Of a DNA stretch of 64,000 nucleotides, positions 33,132-41,243 are shown in pieces. A program made the translations under genes and the position numbers. How positions within the stretch are numbered: the stretch's first letter is position 1; each line of letters opens with the position of its first letter. Under the pieces are notes generated by a model. The model ran no database searches. It had not been told where the DNA came from and worked only from the letters and a program-made list of their open reading frames with translations. The DNA is from Naasia sp. GTDB lineage: Bacteria > Actinomycetota > Actinomycetes > Actinomycetales > Microbacteriaceae. Location: contig NZ_JAODMK010000021.1 of NCBI RefSeq assembly GCF_025465545.1, forward strand, positions 22,917-86,916, given 5' to 3'.

Positions 33132-35684
33132 TCAGTGCAGGGCGTCGCTCGCTTCGCTGGACTCGTCGAGGACCGGGATCTGCATGGTGACCAGGGGAAT
33201 CGGTTCGGTGAGGGTCGGCAGGGAGGGGACCATCAGGGTGCCGTCCTCGCGACGATAGGAGAACGGCCGGTCCTGTCCGGGGCCCGGGCCGCGGTCAGGA
33301 CCCTGCCCGTCGAGGCGAACATCCGCGTCGGCGCCGGGCGCCACCTGGTACCTCGTGCCGCGGACGGTGAAGCTGACCGGGCTGTCGCCCTCGAGCACCG
33401 TCACCTGCATCCGGGTCTCCTGGATGGTGACGAGGATCCGCGTGCCGTGCCAGATCATCCGGAACCGCAGCTGCGGCCAGGACTTGGGCAGGCGCGGGTC
33501 GAAGCTGAGCTCGCCGTCGTGATCGCGCATTCCCCCGAACCCGGACACCAGCCCGCTCCAGACACCGCCGGCCGAGGCCACGTGCACGCCGTCGGAGGTG
33601 TTCTTGTGCAGGTTGGCGAGGTCCACGAACAGGCTGTGGGTGAAGTACTCGAGCGCGAGGTCCTGATAGCCGATCTCGGCGGCGATGATCGACTGCACCA
33701 CGTTCGACAGGGTCGAGTCGCTGGTGGTCAGGGGGTCGTAGTAGTCGAAGTCGGCGAGCTTCTCCTCGAGCGTGAACTGGTTGCCCTGCAGGAACAGTGC
33801 GAGCACGACATCCGCCTGCTTCAGCACCTGGAACCGGTAGATCACGAGCGGGTGGAAGTGCAGCATGAGCGGCTTCTGCTCGGGCGGCGTGTTCGAGAGG
33901 TCCCATACCTCGCGCTCGAGGAAGTGCGAGTCCTGCGGGTGGATCTGCAGCGCCTCCGAGTACGGGATGAACATCGCCTCCGCGGCGCGGTCCCAGTCCT
34001 CGAGCTCGTCATCGCGCAGGCTCAGCCGGTCGACCATCCGCACATATGCGTCGGGCTCCAACTCGGCCAGCTGCCGCACGGTCTGAGCGGCATAGCGGAG
34101 ATTGAATCGGGCCATCACGTTGGTGAACAGGTTGTTGTTGACGACCGTCGTGTACTCGTCGGGGCCGGTGACGCCGTGGATCTCGAAGCTGTCGCCGCCG
34201 TTGTGCCGCCAGAAGCCGAGGGTCATCCACATCCGCGCCGTCTCGACCGCCATGTCGATGGCGCCGTTCGCGAGGAAGCCGATGTCGCCGGTGGCATGCA
34301 GGAACTTGGCCAGAGCAAACGTCACGTCCGCGTTGATGTGGTACTGCGCGGTGCCAGCCGCGTAGTACGCGGAGGCCTCCTCGCCATTGATGGTGCGCCA
34401 CGGGAAGAGCGCTCCGTCCTCGTTGAGCATCCGGGCGCGCTCGCGGGCGAGCGGCAGCATGTGCTGCCGGGCGCGGAGGGCGTTCCGCGCCCAGAGCGGA
34501 CTCGTGTAGGCGAGGAACGGGACCATGTAGATCTCGGTGTCCCAGAAGTAGTGGCCGCCGTAGCCGCTGCCGGTGACGCCCTTGGCGGGGATGCCGAGAC
34601 CGTCGGCGCGGGCGGCCGCCTGGGCGAGCTGGTACAGGTTCCAGCGCACCGCCTGCTGGATGTCGCGGTGCCCGGTGACCTCCACGTCGGAGCGGTACCA
34701 GTAGGCGTCGAGCCACTGCCGCTGCCGCAGGTACTGCAGCTCGACGCCCTCGGTGCGGACGCGGTCGAGGTTGCGGCCGCAGCGGTCGATGAGCTCACGT
34801 GTCGGCGTGCTGCGGGAGTCGTGGTAGGCGACCACCTTCGTGATCCGCACCGGCTTCCCGCGGCGCGCCTGCACCGAGTAGACGTTCTTGGCGATGTCGG
34901 CGTCGACGTAGTTGTCGACCGTGTAGTCGTTGTCGGTCTCGATCCGATGGTCGGCCGCCACGGCCACCCGCATCCCGGAGTTGGCGACGCGGTAGCTGAG
35001 CACGGCACGGTCCCCCTCCTGCCAGTGCTCGCCGGGCAGGAACACCCGGTCGACGATGCGCTCGCCCTTGCGCGGGTCGTGCACGACCTTCGCGGGCGCA
35101 ACAGTGCCCGCGTACTCGTCCTCGCCGTCCTGCCGGTTGAGCAGCTGGCAGGCCACGGTGATCGGCGCATCGGCGTCGAGCATCGTGACCTCGATGGTCA
35201 TGATCGCGAGGTGCCGCTCGGAGAAGGACACCATGCGGCTCGTCTTCACTCGCACGCGCTTGCCTGCCGGGGTGAGCCAGAGCAGGTCGCGGCGCAGGAC
35301 GCCCTCGCGGAAGTCGAGGCTGCGCTCGTACTCCAGCAGGTCCGCCTCGTCGAGCGCGAGGGGCTCGTCGTCCACGTAGAGGCGCATGATCTTGCTGTCC
35401 GGCGCGTTCGCGATCGTCTGACCGACCTCGGCGAACCCGTACGCCTGCTCGGCGTGCCGGATCTTCCAGGTCTCGTGCAGCCCGTTGAGGAAGGTGCCGT
35501 GCTCGTGCGCCTTGCGTCCCTCCGCATTGTTGCCGCGCATGCCGAGGAAGCCGTTGCCCACGGCGAAGAGGGTCTCGACCACGCCGATGTCCTCACCGCT
35601 GTAGCGCGCCTCACGAAGCCGCCAGGGATCCACGGGGAACCGGTCGCGATCGAGGACCGGCCTTGACACGTTTTCCGCACTCAT
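33132..35684 (-). CDS. Glycoside hydrolase family 65 disaccharide phosphorylase
   Basis: An 850-aa family-65 enzyme. These cleave alpha-glucosides such as maltose, trehalose, kojibiose or nigerose with phosphate, giving beta-glucose 1-phosphate. The N-terminal beta-sandwich (1-280) precedes an (alpha/alpha)6 barrel with YFWDTEIYMVPFL, FPWRTINGEE, and GVTGPDEYTTVVNNN, where Glu is the general acid. The phosphate-binding region is around HKNTSDGVHVASAGGVW. Specificity cannot be read from the sequence. It overlaps the preceding HAD gene by 4 nt; that gene encodes a likely beta-phosphoglucomutase, which would turn the product into glucose 6-phosphate. Confidence 0.93.
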   Translation of the reverse strand: MSAENVSRPVLDRDRFPVDPWRLREARYSGEDIGVVETLFAVGNGFLGMRGNNAEGRKAHEHGTFLNGLHETWKIRHAEQAYGFAEVGQTIANAPDSKIMRLYVDDEPLALDEADLLEYERSLDFREGVLRRDLLWLTPAGKRVRVKTSRMVSFSERHLAIMTIEVTMLDADAPITVACQLLNRQDGEDEYAGTVAPAKVVHDPRKGERIVDRVFLPGEHWQEGDRAVLSYRVANSGMRVAVAADHRIETDNDYTVDNYVDADIAKNVYSVQARRGKPVRITKVVAYHDSRSTPTRELIDRCGRNLDRVRTEGVELQYLRQRQWLDAYWYRSDVEVTGHRDIQQAVRWNLYQLAQAAARADGLGIPAKGVTGSGYGGHYFWDTEIYMVPFLAYTSPLWARNALRARQHMLPLARERARMLNEDGALFPWRTINGEEASAYYAAGTAQYHINADVTFALAKFLHATGDIGFLANGAIDMAVETARMWMTLGFWRHNGGDSFEIHGVTGPDEYTTVVNNNLFTNVMARFNLRYAAQTVRQLAELEPDAYVRMVDRLSLRDDELEDWDRAAEAMFIPYSEALQIHPQDSHFLEREVWDLSNTPPEQKPLMLHFHPLVIYRFQVLKQADVVLALFLQGNQFTLEEKLADFDYYDPLTTSDSTLSNVVQSIIAAEIGYQDLALEYFTHSLFVDLANLHKNTSDGVHVASAGGVWSGLVSGFGGMRDHDGELSFDPRLPKSWPQLRFRMIWHGTRILVTIQETRMQVTVLEGDSPVSFTVRGTRYQVAPGADADVRLDGQGPDRGPGPGQDRPFSYRREDGTLMVPSLPTLTEPIPLVTMQIPVLDESSEASDALH

Positions 35685-36379
35685 TCGCGCACCTCCGAGA
35701 ACTCGGCGAGATCGTCGACCACAATGCTGGCGCCGGCCGATCGCAGCGCCTCCTCACCCGCTCCGCGGTCGACCCCGACCACGAGACCGAACGAGCCGGC
35801 GTGCGCGGCGGCCACGCCGGAGATGGCGTCCTCGAACACGACCGCCTGCGCGGGCTCGACGCCGAGCGCGCGCGCCGCGTGCAGGAACATGTCGGGCGCC
35901 GGCTTGCTGCCGAGCCCCTGCTCCCCCGCCGTGACTCCGTCGACGACGATCGGGAAGCGGTCGAGCAGGTGCGCTGCGGTGAGCACCCAGCGAGCGTTCT
36001 TCGAGCTGGAGACCACGGCCATGGGGATGCCGGCCGCCGCGAGCCGATCGACGAGGGCCAGCGAGCCGGGATACGCCTCGATGCCCTCCTCGTCGAGCAC
36101 CCGGGTGAAGACGTCGTTCTTGCGGTTGCCGATGCCCCACACCGTGTCCGCGGTGGACGGATCCCCGGGCGTCCCCAGCGGCACCGAGATGCCTCGCGAG
36201 GCGAGCAGGCCGGCGACTCCGTCGTCCCGCTTCTTGCCGTCGAGATAGGTGAAGTAGTCGTCGTCGGTGTATGGCGCGGTCACGCCCTTCTCGGCGAACA
36301 GCTCGGTGAACATGGCGCGCCAGGCATGCATGTGGATGTCCGCGGTGGGCGTGAGCACGCCGTCGAGGTCGAACAGCAC
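35681..36379 (-). CDS. HAD hydrolase, probable beta-phosphoglucomutase
   Basis: A 232-aa HAD protein coupled to GH65 (ATGA overlap). Nucleophile motif FDLDGVLTPTADIHMHAWR, cap-domain RGISVP, motif II VVSSSKNAR, motif III GSKPAPD, motif IV VFEDAISGVAA: the layout of beta-phosphoglucomutases that partner GH65 enzymes. With the GTG at 36379 the nucleophile would be residue 4, rather short; the frame stays open upstream, and a CTG at 36428-36430 preceded by GGGAG gives a more natural start 17 codons earlier ([20 protein letters not shown]). I keep the GTG as conservative start. Function by motifs and context. Confidence 0.88.
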   Translation of the reverse strand: MLFDLDGVLTPTADIHMHAWRAMFTELFAEKGVTAPYTDDDYFTYLDGKKRDDGVAGLLASRGISVPLGTPGDPSTADTVWGIGNRKNDVFTRVLDEEGIEAYPGSLALVDRLAAAGIPMAVVSSSKNARWVLTAAHLLDRFPIVVDGVTAGEQGLGSKPAPDMFLHAARALGVEPAQAVVFEDAISGVAAAHAGSFGLVVGVDRGAGEEALRSAGASIVVDDLAEFSEVRE

Positions 36380-36575
36380 GGCGCGATAGTCCTCGAGGCG
36401 AGGCAGCGACGGAGAGGGGGTGGAATTCAGGAGGGCTCCCGGGTTCTGCTGCCCCGGGTTCCCGCGGCACCGGGAAGCATATGCGACCGGTGGTGCGCCG
36501 GCGGGTTCCGACAGGTAACGCCTCGATCACGGCTGTCGTCGAGCACGACGCCCCGGCCGTGCCGCGGGCGCCGGG

Positions 36576-37310
36576 TCAGGGCTCGGGAAGCCGGACGAGC
36601 GGCTCGACCTGGGCGAGTTCCGGGAGGAGGCCGATGTCGATGAGGCGGAGCCGCCCGGCGTAGTCGCGGCCAGGAGGACGAAGCAGACCGGCCTTGACCG
36701 CCCCGAAGGTGACGGTGACCTCGGCCGGGAGCACGGTCGGGTCGGGGACCTCCCCGGTGTCGGCGTCGACGCCGCTCGGGAGATCGACGGCCACGACGCG
36801 CGGTGCCCCGGGAAGGCCGAGCAGGGGCAGCAGGGCGGCCACCGCCGCGCGCGCGGCTCCGCGAAGGGCGGGCGAGCCTGCGGATCCGGTCCCGAAGAGT
36901 CCGTCGACCAGGATGTCCGCGTTCCGCGCGGCGGCGACCACGGCGTCGATCGGCGTCGGAGGCAGGACAGCGACGCCGGCCGCCTCCGCCGCCGCGAGTC
37001 CTTCGGCGTGGGTGCGCCCGAGCACGGGGACGACGGTCACCTCCGTGCCGCCTGCGGCGAGCTCCGCGCCCGCGAACAGGGCGTCGCCCGCATTGTTGCC
37101 GGGCCCCACCAGCAGCAGGAGCCGCGGCGCGCTTCCTGGGCTGCGGCTGCGCCCGGTGCCGGTGCCGGTGCCGTTGTCGCTCTCGTTCTCGAGCATCGCG
37201 CGGATCTCCGCCGCCAAGCCCGCGGCGGCCCGCGCCATCAGCGGCTCCCCCGCGTCGAGGTGGGGCTGCTCCGCGCGGCGGACCTGCGCCGCGGAGTAGC
37301 CCTCGATCAC
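36576..37310 (-). CDS. nnrE: NAD(P)H-hydrate epimerase (YjeF_N domain)
   Basis: A 244-aa protein repairing damaged cofactors: it interconverts S- and R-NAD(P)HX. The YjeF_N fold is seen in YSAAQVRRAEQPHLDAGEPLM, LLLLVGPGNNAGDALFAG, ADILVDGLFGTGS and VVAVDLPSGVDADTGEVP (catalytic Asp). The dehydratase partner domain is not fused and not in the window. The GTG start (37308-37310) lies in a 71-bp tandem duplication that places a 24-codon leader frame before it, whose TGA overlaps the GTG. The Gly/Thr repeat NGTGTGTGRSRS is a disordered insertion. Confidence 0.92.
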   Translation of the reverse strand: MIEGYSAAQVRRAEQPHLDAGEPLMARAAAGLAAEIRAMLENESDNGTGTGTGRSRSPGSAPRLLLLVGPGNNAGDALFAGAELAAGGTEVTVVPVLGRTHAEGLAAAEAAGVAVLPPTPIDAVVAAARNADILVDGLFGTGSAGSPALRGAARAAVAALLPLLGLPGAPRVVAVDLPSGVDADTGEVPDPTVLPAEVTVTFGAVKAGLLRPPGRDYAGRLRLIDIGLLPELAQVEPLVRLPEP

Positions 37311-37387
37311 GACGGCTGCCCCGCGTCGAGGTGGGGCTGGTCCGCGCCGCGGTCCTGCGCCGCGGAGCAGCCCTCGATCACGACGGC
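37248..37387. repeat. 71-bp imperfect tandem duplication over the 5' end of nnrE
   Basis: Unit 1 starts at 37248 and unit 2 at 37319; both begin CCCCGCGTCGAGGTGGGGCT and end CCCTCGATCACGACGGC, with about ten differences between them. Unit 1 holds the nnrE start and first ~21 codons, and unit 2 repeats them upstream. Confidence 0.85.
37307..37381 (-). other. Possible 24-codon leader frame upstream of nnrE
   Basis: Produced by the tandem duplication. It starts with GTG at 37379-37381, reads VIEGCSAAQDRG...DQPHLDAGQPS and ends TGA at 37307-37309, overlapping the GTG of nnrE by 2 nt. The peptide mirrors the N-terminus of nnrE itself. It could couple or reduce nnrE translation, or be silent. Confidence 0.4.
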
Positions 37388-37633
37388 CTAGGCGGCGAGC
37401 TTGGCGAGCAGCTCGGAGTCGCTCGGCTCCACCAGATGCGAGCCGTCGGGGAAGACGATCACGGGGATGTTCATGCGTCCGCTGATGGCGCGAGCCCGGT
37501 CCGCCGCATCCACGATTGCCTCCGTGTCGATGTAGTCATAGTCGATCTGCTCCCGGTCGAGCACCGCCTTCGCCCGGCGGCAGTCGCCGCACCAGTCCGC
37601 ACCGAACATCGTGATCCGCTTCGTATCGCTCAT
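37388..37633 (-). CDS. Glutaredoxin-like protein (mycoredoxin type)
   Basis: An 81-aa glutaredoxin-fold protein. The redox site is FGADWCGDCRRAK, a CGDC motif; the cis-Pro region is NIPVIVFPDGS. In mycothiol-producing actinobacteria such proteins (mycoredoxins) reduce protein-mycothiol mixed disulfides; the usual motif is CxYC/CGWC-like, so the assignment is by size and lineage. The ATG 37631-37633 is used; a longer in-frame extension upstream is out of place. It ends 6 nt before the duplicated leader of nnrE, so the two may be co-transcribed. Confidence 0.85.
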   Translation of the reverse strand: MSDTKRITMFGADWCGDCRRAKAVLDREQIDYDYIDTEAIVDAADRARAISGRMNIPVIVFPDGSHLVEPSDSELLAKLAA

Positions 37634-37761
37634 GCGGATGGCCAACGCCCCCGCAGGAGGGCGTATTCCCGGGGCTGGGACGCGGCAGCACCATCCGCTG
37701 GGGCGTCCGAGATGTTGACCAGTCAGCTGACCCGGAACCTCCGGACACGGAGCGGGAGACC

Positions 37762-38151
37762 TCATCGCCTCCTGGCCCGGATCGCGGAAGGTGAGCTGCG
37801 GGCTCGGAGGACCAGCGCGACGAGCAGCCGCCAGCCCAGGAAGGACACGGCGAGCAGGATCACCGTCACGACGACGAAGGCGGGGGCGATCCCCTGGCCG
37901 ATCGCCGCGCGGAGCAGCATCCCGAGCACCAGCGTGCTGATCCAGACCACCCCGCCGAAGCGCAGCACCGCGAACGGGTTCCCTCGTCCGGCGAGCAGCC
38001 ATCCGCTCTGCAGTCCCACGAGGAAGGGCAGCAGGGTGAGGGCATATCCCCCGGCGTCCTCGCCGTGGCTCGCGCGGCCGATGGCGACGAAGACCAGGAG
38101 CAGCAGGAGATCGATCAGCCAGGCGATTCCCCGGCGGGTAGACGGACGCAT
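37762..38151 (-). CDS. DUF3054 family membrane protein
   Basis: A 129-aa membrane protein with four helices (AWLIDLLLLLVFVAIGRASH, ALTLLPFLVGLQSGWLLA, GGVVWISTLVLGMLLRAAI, VVVTVILLAVSFLGWRLLVAL). The IDLLLLLVFVAIGR start and GLQSGW motif match DUF3054, actinobacterial proteins of unknown role. The N- and C-terminal ends are basic. ATG 38149-38151. Confidence 0.85.
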   Translation of the reverse strand: MRPSTRRGIAWLIDLLLLLVFVAIGRASHGEDAGGYALTLLPFLVGLQSGWLLAGRGNPFAVLRFGGVVWISTLVLGMLLRAAIGQGIAPAFVVVTVILLAVSFLGWRLLVALVLRARSSPSAIRARRR

Positions 38152-38205
38152 GCGTCCACGCTAGATCGCCGGCGGGCCTCGTCCGCCCGGCGCTTCGTGC
38201 AGGCC

Positions 38206-38553
38206 TCAGGCGTGGCGGCGAGCGAGGAGGGCCGCGCAGAGCGGCAGCCACTCGTCGGCGGCGGCAACCGGGACGCCGACCCAGTCCTTGAATGGCCGCC
38301 CCTTTCCGGACGGGTCGAACAGGGCCGCGCCGGGCACCGCCATGGCCCGCGCGAACTCGGCGCTGTTCCGCCCGAGCCGGAGCCCGAAGACGTCCTGGTG
38401 CAGGCACGCCACCATCGTTCCGGCCGCGATCAGGTTGGGCCGGCCCATCATCGTGCCCTGCCGGACCTCGGGGGCGAGTGCCTCCAGGACGTCGGCGAAG
38501 TGCTGGCGGGCCAGCGAGATGCGCTCCGCCTCGTCGTGCGAGATCTCGGCCAC
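38206..38553 (-). CDS. TfoX/Sxy N-terminal-like protein
   Basis: A 115-aa protein similar to the TfoX N-terminal domain: VRQGTMMGRPNLIAAGTMVACLHQDVFGLRLG, and KDWVGVPVAAADEWLPLCAALL. In gamma-proteobacteria TfoX controls competence, but stand-alone domains in actinobacteria have no assigned role. The GTG at 38551-38553 is chosen because it lies 8 nt after the stop of the HhH-GPD gene and the conserved part starts there. Probably co-transcribed with the HhH-GPD gene. Confidence 0.78.
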   Translation of the reverse strand: MAEISHDEAERISLARQHFADVLEALAPEVRQGTMMGRPNLIAAGTMVACLHQDVFGLRLGRNSAEFARAMAVPGAALFDPSGKGRPFKDWVGVPVAAADEWLPLCAALLARRHA

Positions 38554-38561
38554 GTGCGCAC

Positions 38562-39137
38562 TCAGCCGTTCTTGGCTGCGGCCTTGGCGGCCCGCTTGGT
38601 CTCGCGGACGCGTGTGAGAGAGTCCCGATCGACGATGTCGGCCACCGACCGGTAGCTCCCCGCTTCGCCGTACGGGCCCGCGGCCTCCCGCCAGCCGGCG
38701 GCGGGAAGGCCGCACTGCTTGCCCAGCAGGGCGAGGAAGATCTTCGCCTTCTGCTCGCCGAAGCCGGGCAGCGCCCTGAGCCGCCGGAGCACCTCGGGGC
38801 CGTCCGGGTCGTCCCTGGTCCAGACGGCCGAGGCGTCTCCGTCCCAGTGCTCCACCAGCGCCTCGCACAGCGCCTTCGTGCGGCCCGCCATGGAACCCGG
38901 ATACCGGTGGACCGAGGGCGGCGTGCGGAACACCTCGGTCAGCCGCTCCTCGCTCTCGTCCGCGAGTGTCCTCGCATCGAACGCCCCCAGCCGGTCCCGG
39001 ATCTTGGCCGGACCGGCGAAGGCCGTCTCCATCGGCACCTGCTGGTCCAGCAGCATGCCGAGCAGGAGCGCGAGCGGATCGGCGGACAGCAGCTCGTCCG
39101 CCGCGGCGTCGCCGGTGATGTGCAGAGACGTGCTCAT
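38562..39137 (-). CDS. HhH-GPD-type base excision DNA glycosylase
   Basis: A 191-aa DNA repair protein. The helix-hairpin-helix is LRALPGFGEQKAKIFLALLG, within the small HhH-GPD fold that also shows LLGMLLDQQVPMETAFAGP at the N-terminus. These actinobacterial proteins are related to endonuclease III and AlkA/TagII-type glycosylases but lack a FeS cluster. The damaged base is unknown. The catalytic Asp/Lys is not assigned. ATG 39135-39137 has AGGA 7 nt upstream; a GTG two codons earlier is too close to that site. Confidence 0.85.
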   Translation of the reverse strand: MSTSLHITGDAAADELLSADPLALLLGMLLDQQVPMETAFAGPAKIRDRLGAFDARTLADESEERLTEVFRTPPSVHRYPGSMAGRTKALCEALVEHWDGDASAVWTRDDPDGPEVLRRLRALPGFGEQKAKIFLALLGKQCGLPAAGWREAAGPYGEAGSYRSVADIVDRDSLTRVRETKRAAKAAAKNG

Positions 39138-39181
39138 GCGCACATCCTGACAGCACGCATTCGCCGGCGGATCGCCGACCT

Positions 39182-39266
39182 TCTCGCTCAGCAGGCAGAA
39201 CGCGGGGACACGCCGCCAGTCGGGCCGCTATCGCCTGCTGAAGCCCAGATTGCCTGCTGAGCGAGA
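39182..39266. repeat. Inverted-repeat element, copy 2
   Basis: TCTCGCTCAGCAGGCA (39182-39197) and its exact complement (39251-39266) flank 53 nt; an internal half-copy CGCCTGCTGA lies near 39232-39241. The total length is 85 bp, as in copy 1 (33020-33104). Taken in reverse complement, copy 1 carries the same internal half-copy and nearby spacer, so both copies are one element. Confidence 0.85.
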
Positions 39267-39285
39267 GTGCCCGCACAGCGGGCGG

Positions 39286-39330
39286 AAAAGCACCGGGCCC
39301 CGGCGTCTCAGGAGACGGCCAGGGCCCGGG
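39286..39330 (-). terminator. Terminator of the decayed substrate-binding gene
   Basis: On the minus strand, CCGGGCCC and GGGCCCGG arms (39293-39300 with 39322-39329) with nested GTCT/AGAC pairing form a strong hairpin followed by TTTT (complement of 39286-39289). It is the original terminator of the remnant next to it. Confidence 0.8.
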
Positions 39331-39344
39331 CGTTCAGTGCGTCG

Positions 39345-39639
39345 GCTGGAGGTGAAGCCGACGTTCTCCATGTGCAGGCTCAGCGTCGGAGTGATCTCCG
39401 AGCCCACCACATTGCGGTTCATCAGATAGTTGAGCGTCTCGTAGTCGACGACCACAAGGGGCGCGTCGCCCGTGACCTGCTTGCGGATCAGCTGGTACAG
39501 CTTAACCCGCGCGGCGTCGTCGGTCTGCGTGGCCGCCTCGTCGATCTGCGCGTCGACACCCTTGTTCGTGTGGAACGTGCTGTTGATCGGGCCCCCGACC
39601 TGGTATGAAGGCGGACAGCGGGTCGGGCGTCCCGGCGGC
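39345..39639 (-). pseudogene. C-terminal remnant of a solute-binding protein (SBP_bac_5) gene
   Basis: The minus strand codes, directly after the LuxR stop, TPDPLSAFIPG in one frame and then, after a one-base shift near 39600, GGPINSTFHTNKGVDAQ, DDAARVKLYQLIRKQV and VDYETLNYLMNRNVVG in the next. This is the C-terminal ~95 residues of an ABC oligopeptide/opine-type substrate-binding protein (about 530 aa when whole). The N-terminal 80 percent, including the signal peptide, is missing, and the LuxR gene begins exactly where the remnant ends. The end of the reading frame is also unclear. No transporter genes remain nearby. Confidence 0.75.
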
Positions 39640-40698
39640 CTACGTCCCGAGCGACCGAGCCAGCAGCGTAGGCCGGCTGTGGGTGCCCGTCTTCGCGAAG
39701 ACCGACTTCAGGTGGTCCTGCACGGTGTTCTCGGACACGAAGAGGAGCCGTGCCAGCTCTCTCGTGTCGACTCCCGACGCGAGCTGCGCGAGCAGCTCCG
39801 TCTCGCGTGCGCTGAGGCCGAAGGCGCGGGCGAAGACGTCGATCCGTGCCGCCGGCGGCGTCGGCTCGATCGTGACCGCGATGCTGCGGCCGCCCGGCGG
39901 GCCCTCCCCCGAGAGGCGGGCGGCACGGAGGGTGAGCCAGAACCCGTCCGACAGATGGACGCGCGCGGAGGGCGCGTGCGCGTCGATCCCTGCCTCGACG
40001 GCGAGCAGCTGGGCCGCGACGTTGTAGGCGCTGGCGGGGATCGGCGACCGCTCGCCGGATGGCGGAAGCAGGCGCGCCAGGTACTCGCGCGTCTCGGGCG
40101 TCTGGCCGAGGACCTCGAGCGCGGGAGACAGCATGAGCACCACGGGACCTGGTGGAGGCGCGGTGGGGCGGCCGGTGCTGAAGGTGGCGGCCTGGCACCG
40201 GCGGATGGCGGCGGTGACCGGAGCCGCGGCGTCACCCAGGAAGGCCACCTCACCGTCGGTGAACGAACTGTCGTCCCCGATCCGCCAGAGATCGAGGAAC
40301 GCCCAGCATCCGTAGCGGTCCCGGAACACGGCGGAGAGCACGTCCGACACGGCGTAGCGGGAAAGGACCCCCGCCCACAGCGCACTCGCCGGAAGATCGC
40401 CATCGGTCGCGGCCCGCAGCGACGCGACGGGCGGCGACGCCAGTGAGGTCCACCGGTTCACCCGGGTCAGGTATTTGAGGCGGATGAGGGCAGGGAGCTC
40501 GGGGAGGCAGGGTATGCGCGCATCAGGAGCGGATCCGACCCCCGTCCCGGGATCGGTGAGCACCCAGACGTGAGCGTGGAAGCGGATGCTGCGACGGAAC
40601 TCTGCGAGGAGCTCGGTGCGCAGCGATGCTGCGTCCTCGGCGGTGTCGCAGATCGACTCGACCCGTTCCAGCGCACGCGCGTGAACGAACCTCGACAT
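39640..40698 (-). CDS. LuxR family transcriptional regulator
   Basis: A 352-aa regulator. The C-terminal helix-turn-helix is LSARETELLAQLASGVDTRELARLLFVSENTVQDHLKSVFAKTG. The N-terminal ~250 residues have no receiver domain; they resemble a GAF-like sensory region (FRRSIRFHAHVWVLTD, YLTRVNRW, FRDRYGCWAFLDLWRIGDDSSFTDGEVAFL). ATG 40696-40698 is chosen over the upstream frame, which has no ribosome site. It is divergent from the 97-aa cyclase-like gene (144-nt gap), which it probably controls. The ligand is unknown. Confidence 0.88.
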   Translation of the reverse strand: MSRFVHARALERVESICDTAEDAASLRTELLAEFRRSIRFHAHVWVLTDPGTGVGSAPDARIPCLPELPALIRLKYLTRVNRWTSLASPPVASLRAATDGDLPASALWAGVLSRYAVSDVLSAVFRDRYGCWAFLDLWRIGDDSSFTDGEVAFLGDAAAPVTAAIRRCQAATFSTGRPTAPPPGPVVLMLSPALEVLGQTPETREYLARLLPPSGERSPIPASAYNVAAQLLAVEAGIDAHAPSARVHLSDGFWLTLRAARLSGEGPPGGRSIAVTIEPTPPAARIDVFARAFGLSARETELLAQLASGVDTRELARLLFVSENTVQDHLKSVFAKTGTHSRPTLLARSLGT

Positions 40699-40764
40699 GG
40701 CGCCGACAGTACTCCGGCGCCCGGGCTGGCCGTCCACTCCGTTCCCTCGCGCCAGCGTCCGATA

Positions 40765-40779
40765 CCCCAGATCACGGGG
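40765..40779. promoter_or_regulatory. Possible operator between the LuxR and cyclase-like genes
   Basis: CCCC-AGATCAC-GGGG with flanking AT pairs forms a weak dyad centred in the divergent intergenic region. It is about 40 nt upstream of a TAGCGT -10-like box (40804-40809). A binding site for the LuxR protein is a guess. Confidence 0.3.
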
Positions 40780-40842
40780 ATGGGCGGCCGGATGCGGCAC
40801 GTCTAGCGTCGCTCCCGATCCCATCCAGCAGAGGAGAGAACC

Positions 40843-41136
40843 ATGACCACCTTGCAGATCGAGCACCCCATCTCGGACTTCGGCACGTGGAGCGCGGCAT
40901 TCGCGCGCTTCGCACCGGCGCGGAAGCAGGGAGGGGTGCTCGCCTCACGGATCCTGCGCCCCGAGGATGACCCGGCGTACGTGGTCATCGAGCTGGACTT
41001 CGCAGATGTCGAGCATGCGGCGTCCTTCGAGCGATTCCTCCGCCAGAAGGTGTGGGCGTCGCCATCCACGTCCCCGGCGCTTGCCGGTGAGCCGAAGACG
41101 CGCATCCTGTCCCTGGTGGGCGGCTCGACCGCGTGA
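40843..41136 (+). CDS. Small cyclase/monooxygenase-fold protein
   Basis: A 97-aa protein of the dimeric alpha-beta barrel type: LQIEHPISDFGTWSAAFARFAPARK, RPEDDPAYVVIELDFADVEHAASFERFL. The pattern resembles small polyketide cyclase-like and antibiotic-biosynthesis-monooxygenase-type proteins. The catalytic activity is unknown. A GAGGAGAG ribosome site precedes the ATG. It is divergent from the LuxR regulator and may be its target. Confidence 0.78.
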   Translation: MTTLQIEHPISDFGTWSAAFARFAPARKQGGVLASRILRPEDDPAYVVIELDFADVEHAASFERFLRQKVWASPSTSPALAGEPKTRILSLVGGSTA

Positions 41137-41243
41137 GGCGCGCTGCGGCCGGCAGCGGAGCGGACGGGACGAGGGGCAGGGCGTTCCCGCTGAACTTCGA
41201 CGGGCGCCGGCGCGGCTCTTGGGGCGCGGGTAGCCTTCGAAGC

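Noticed and set aside
33135..35666. 843-codon open frame on the plus strand
   Set aside because: Exact antisense of the GH65 gene, which has catalytic motifs; the shadow has none.
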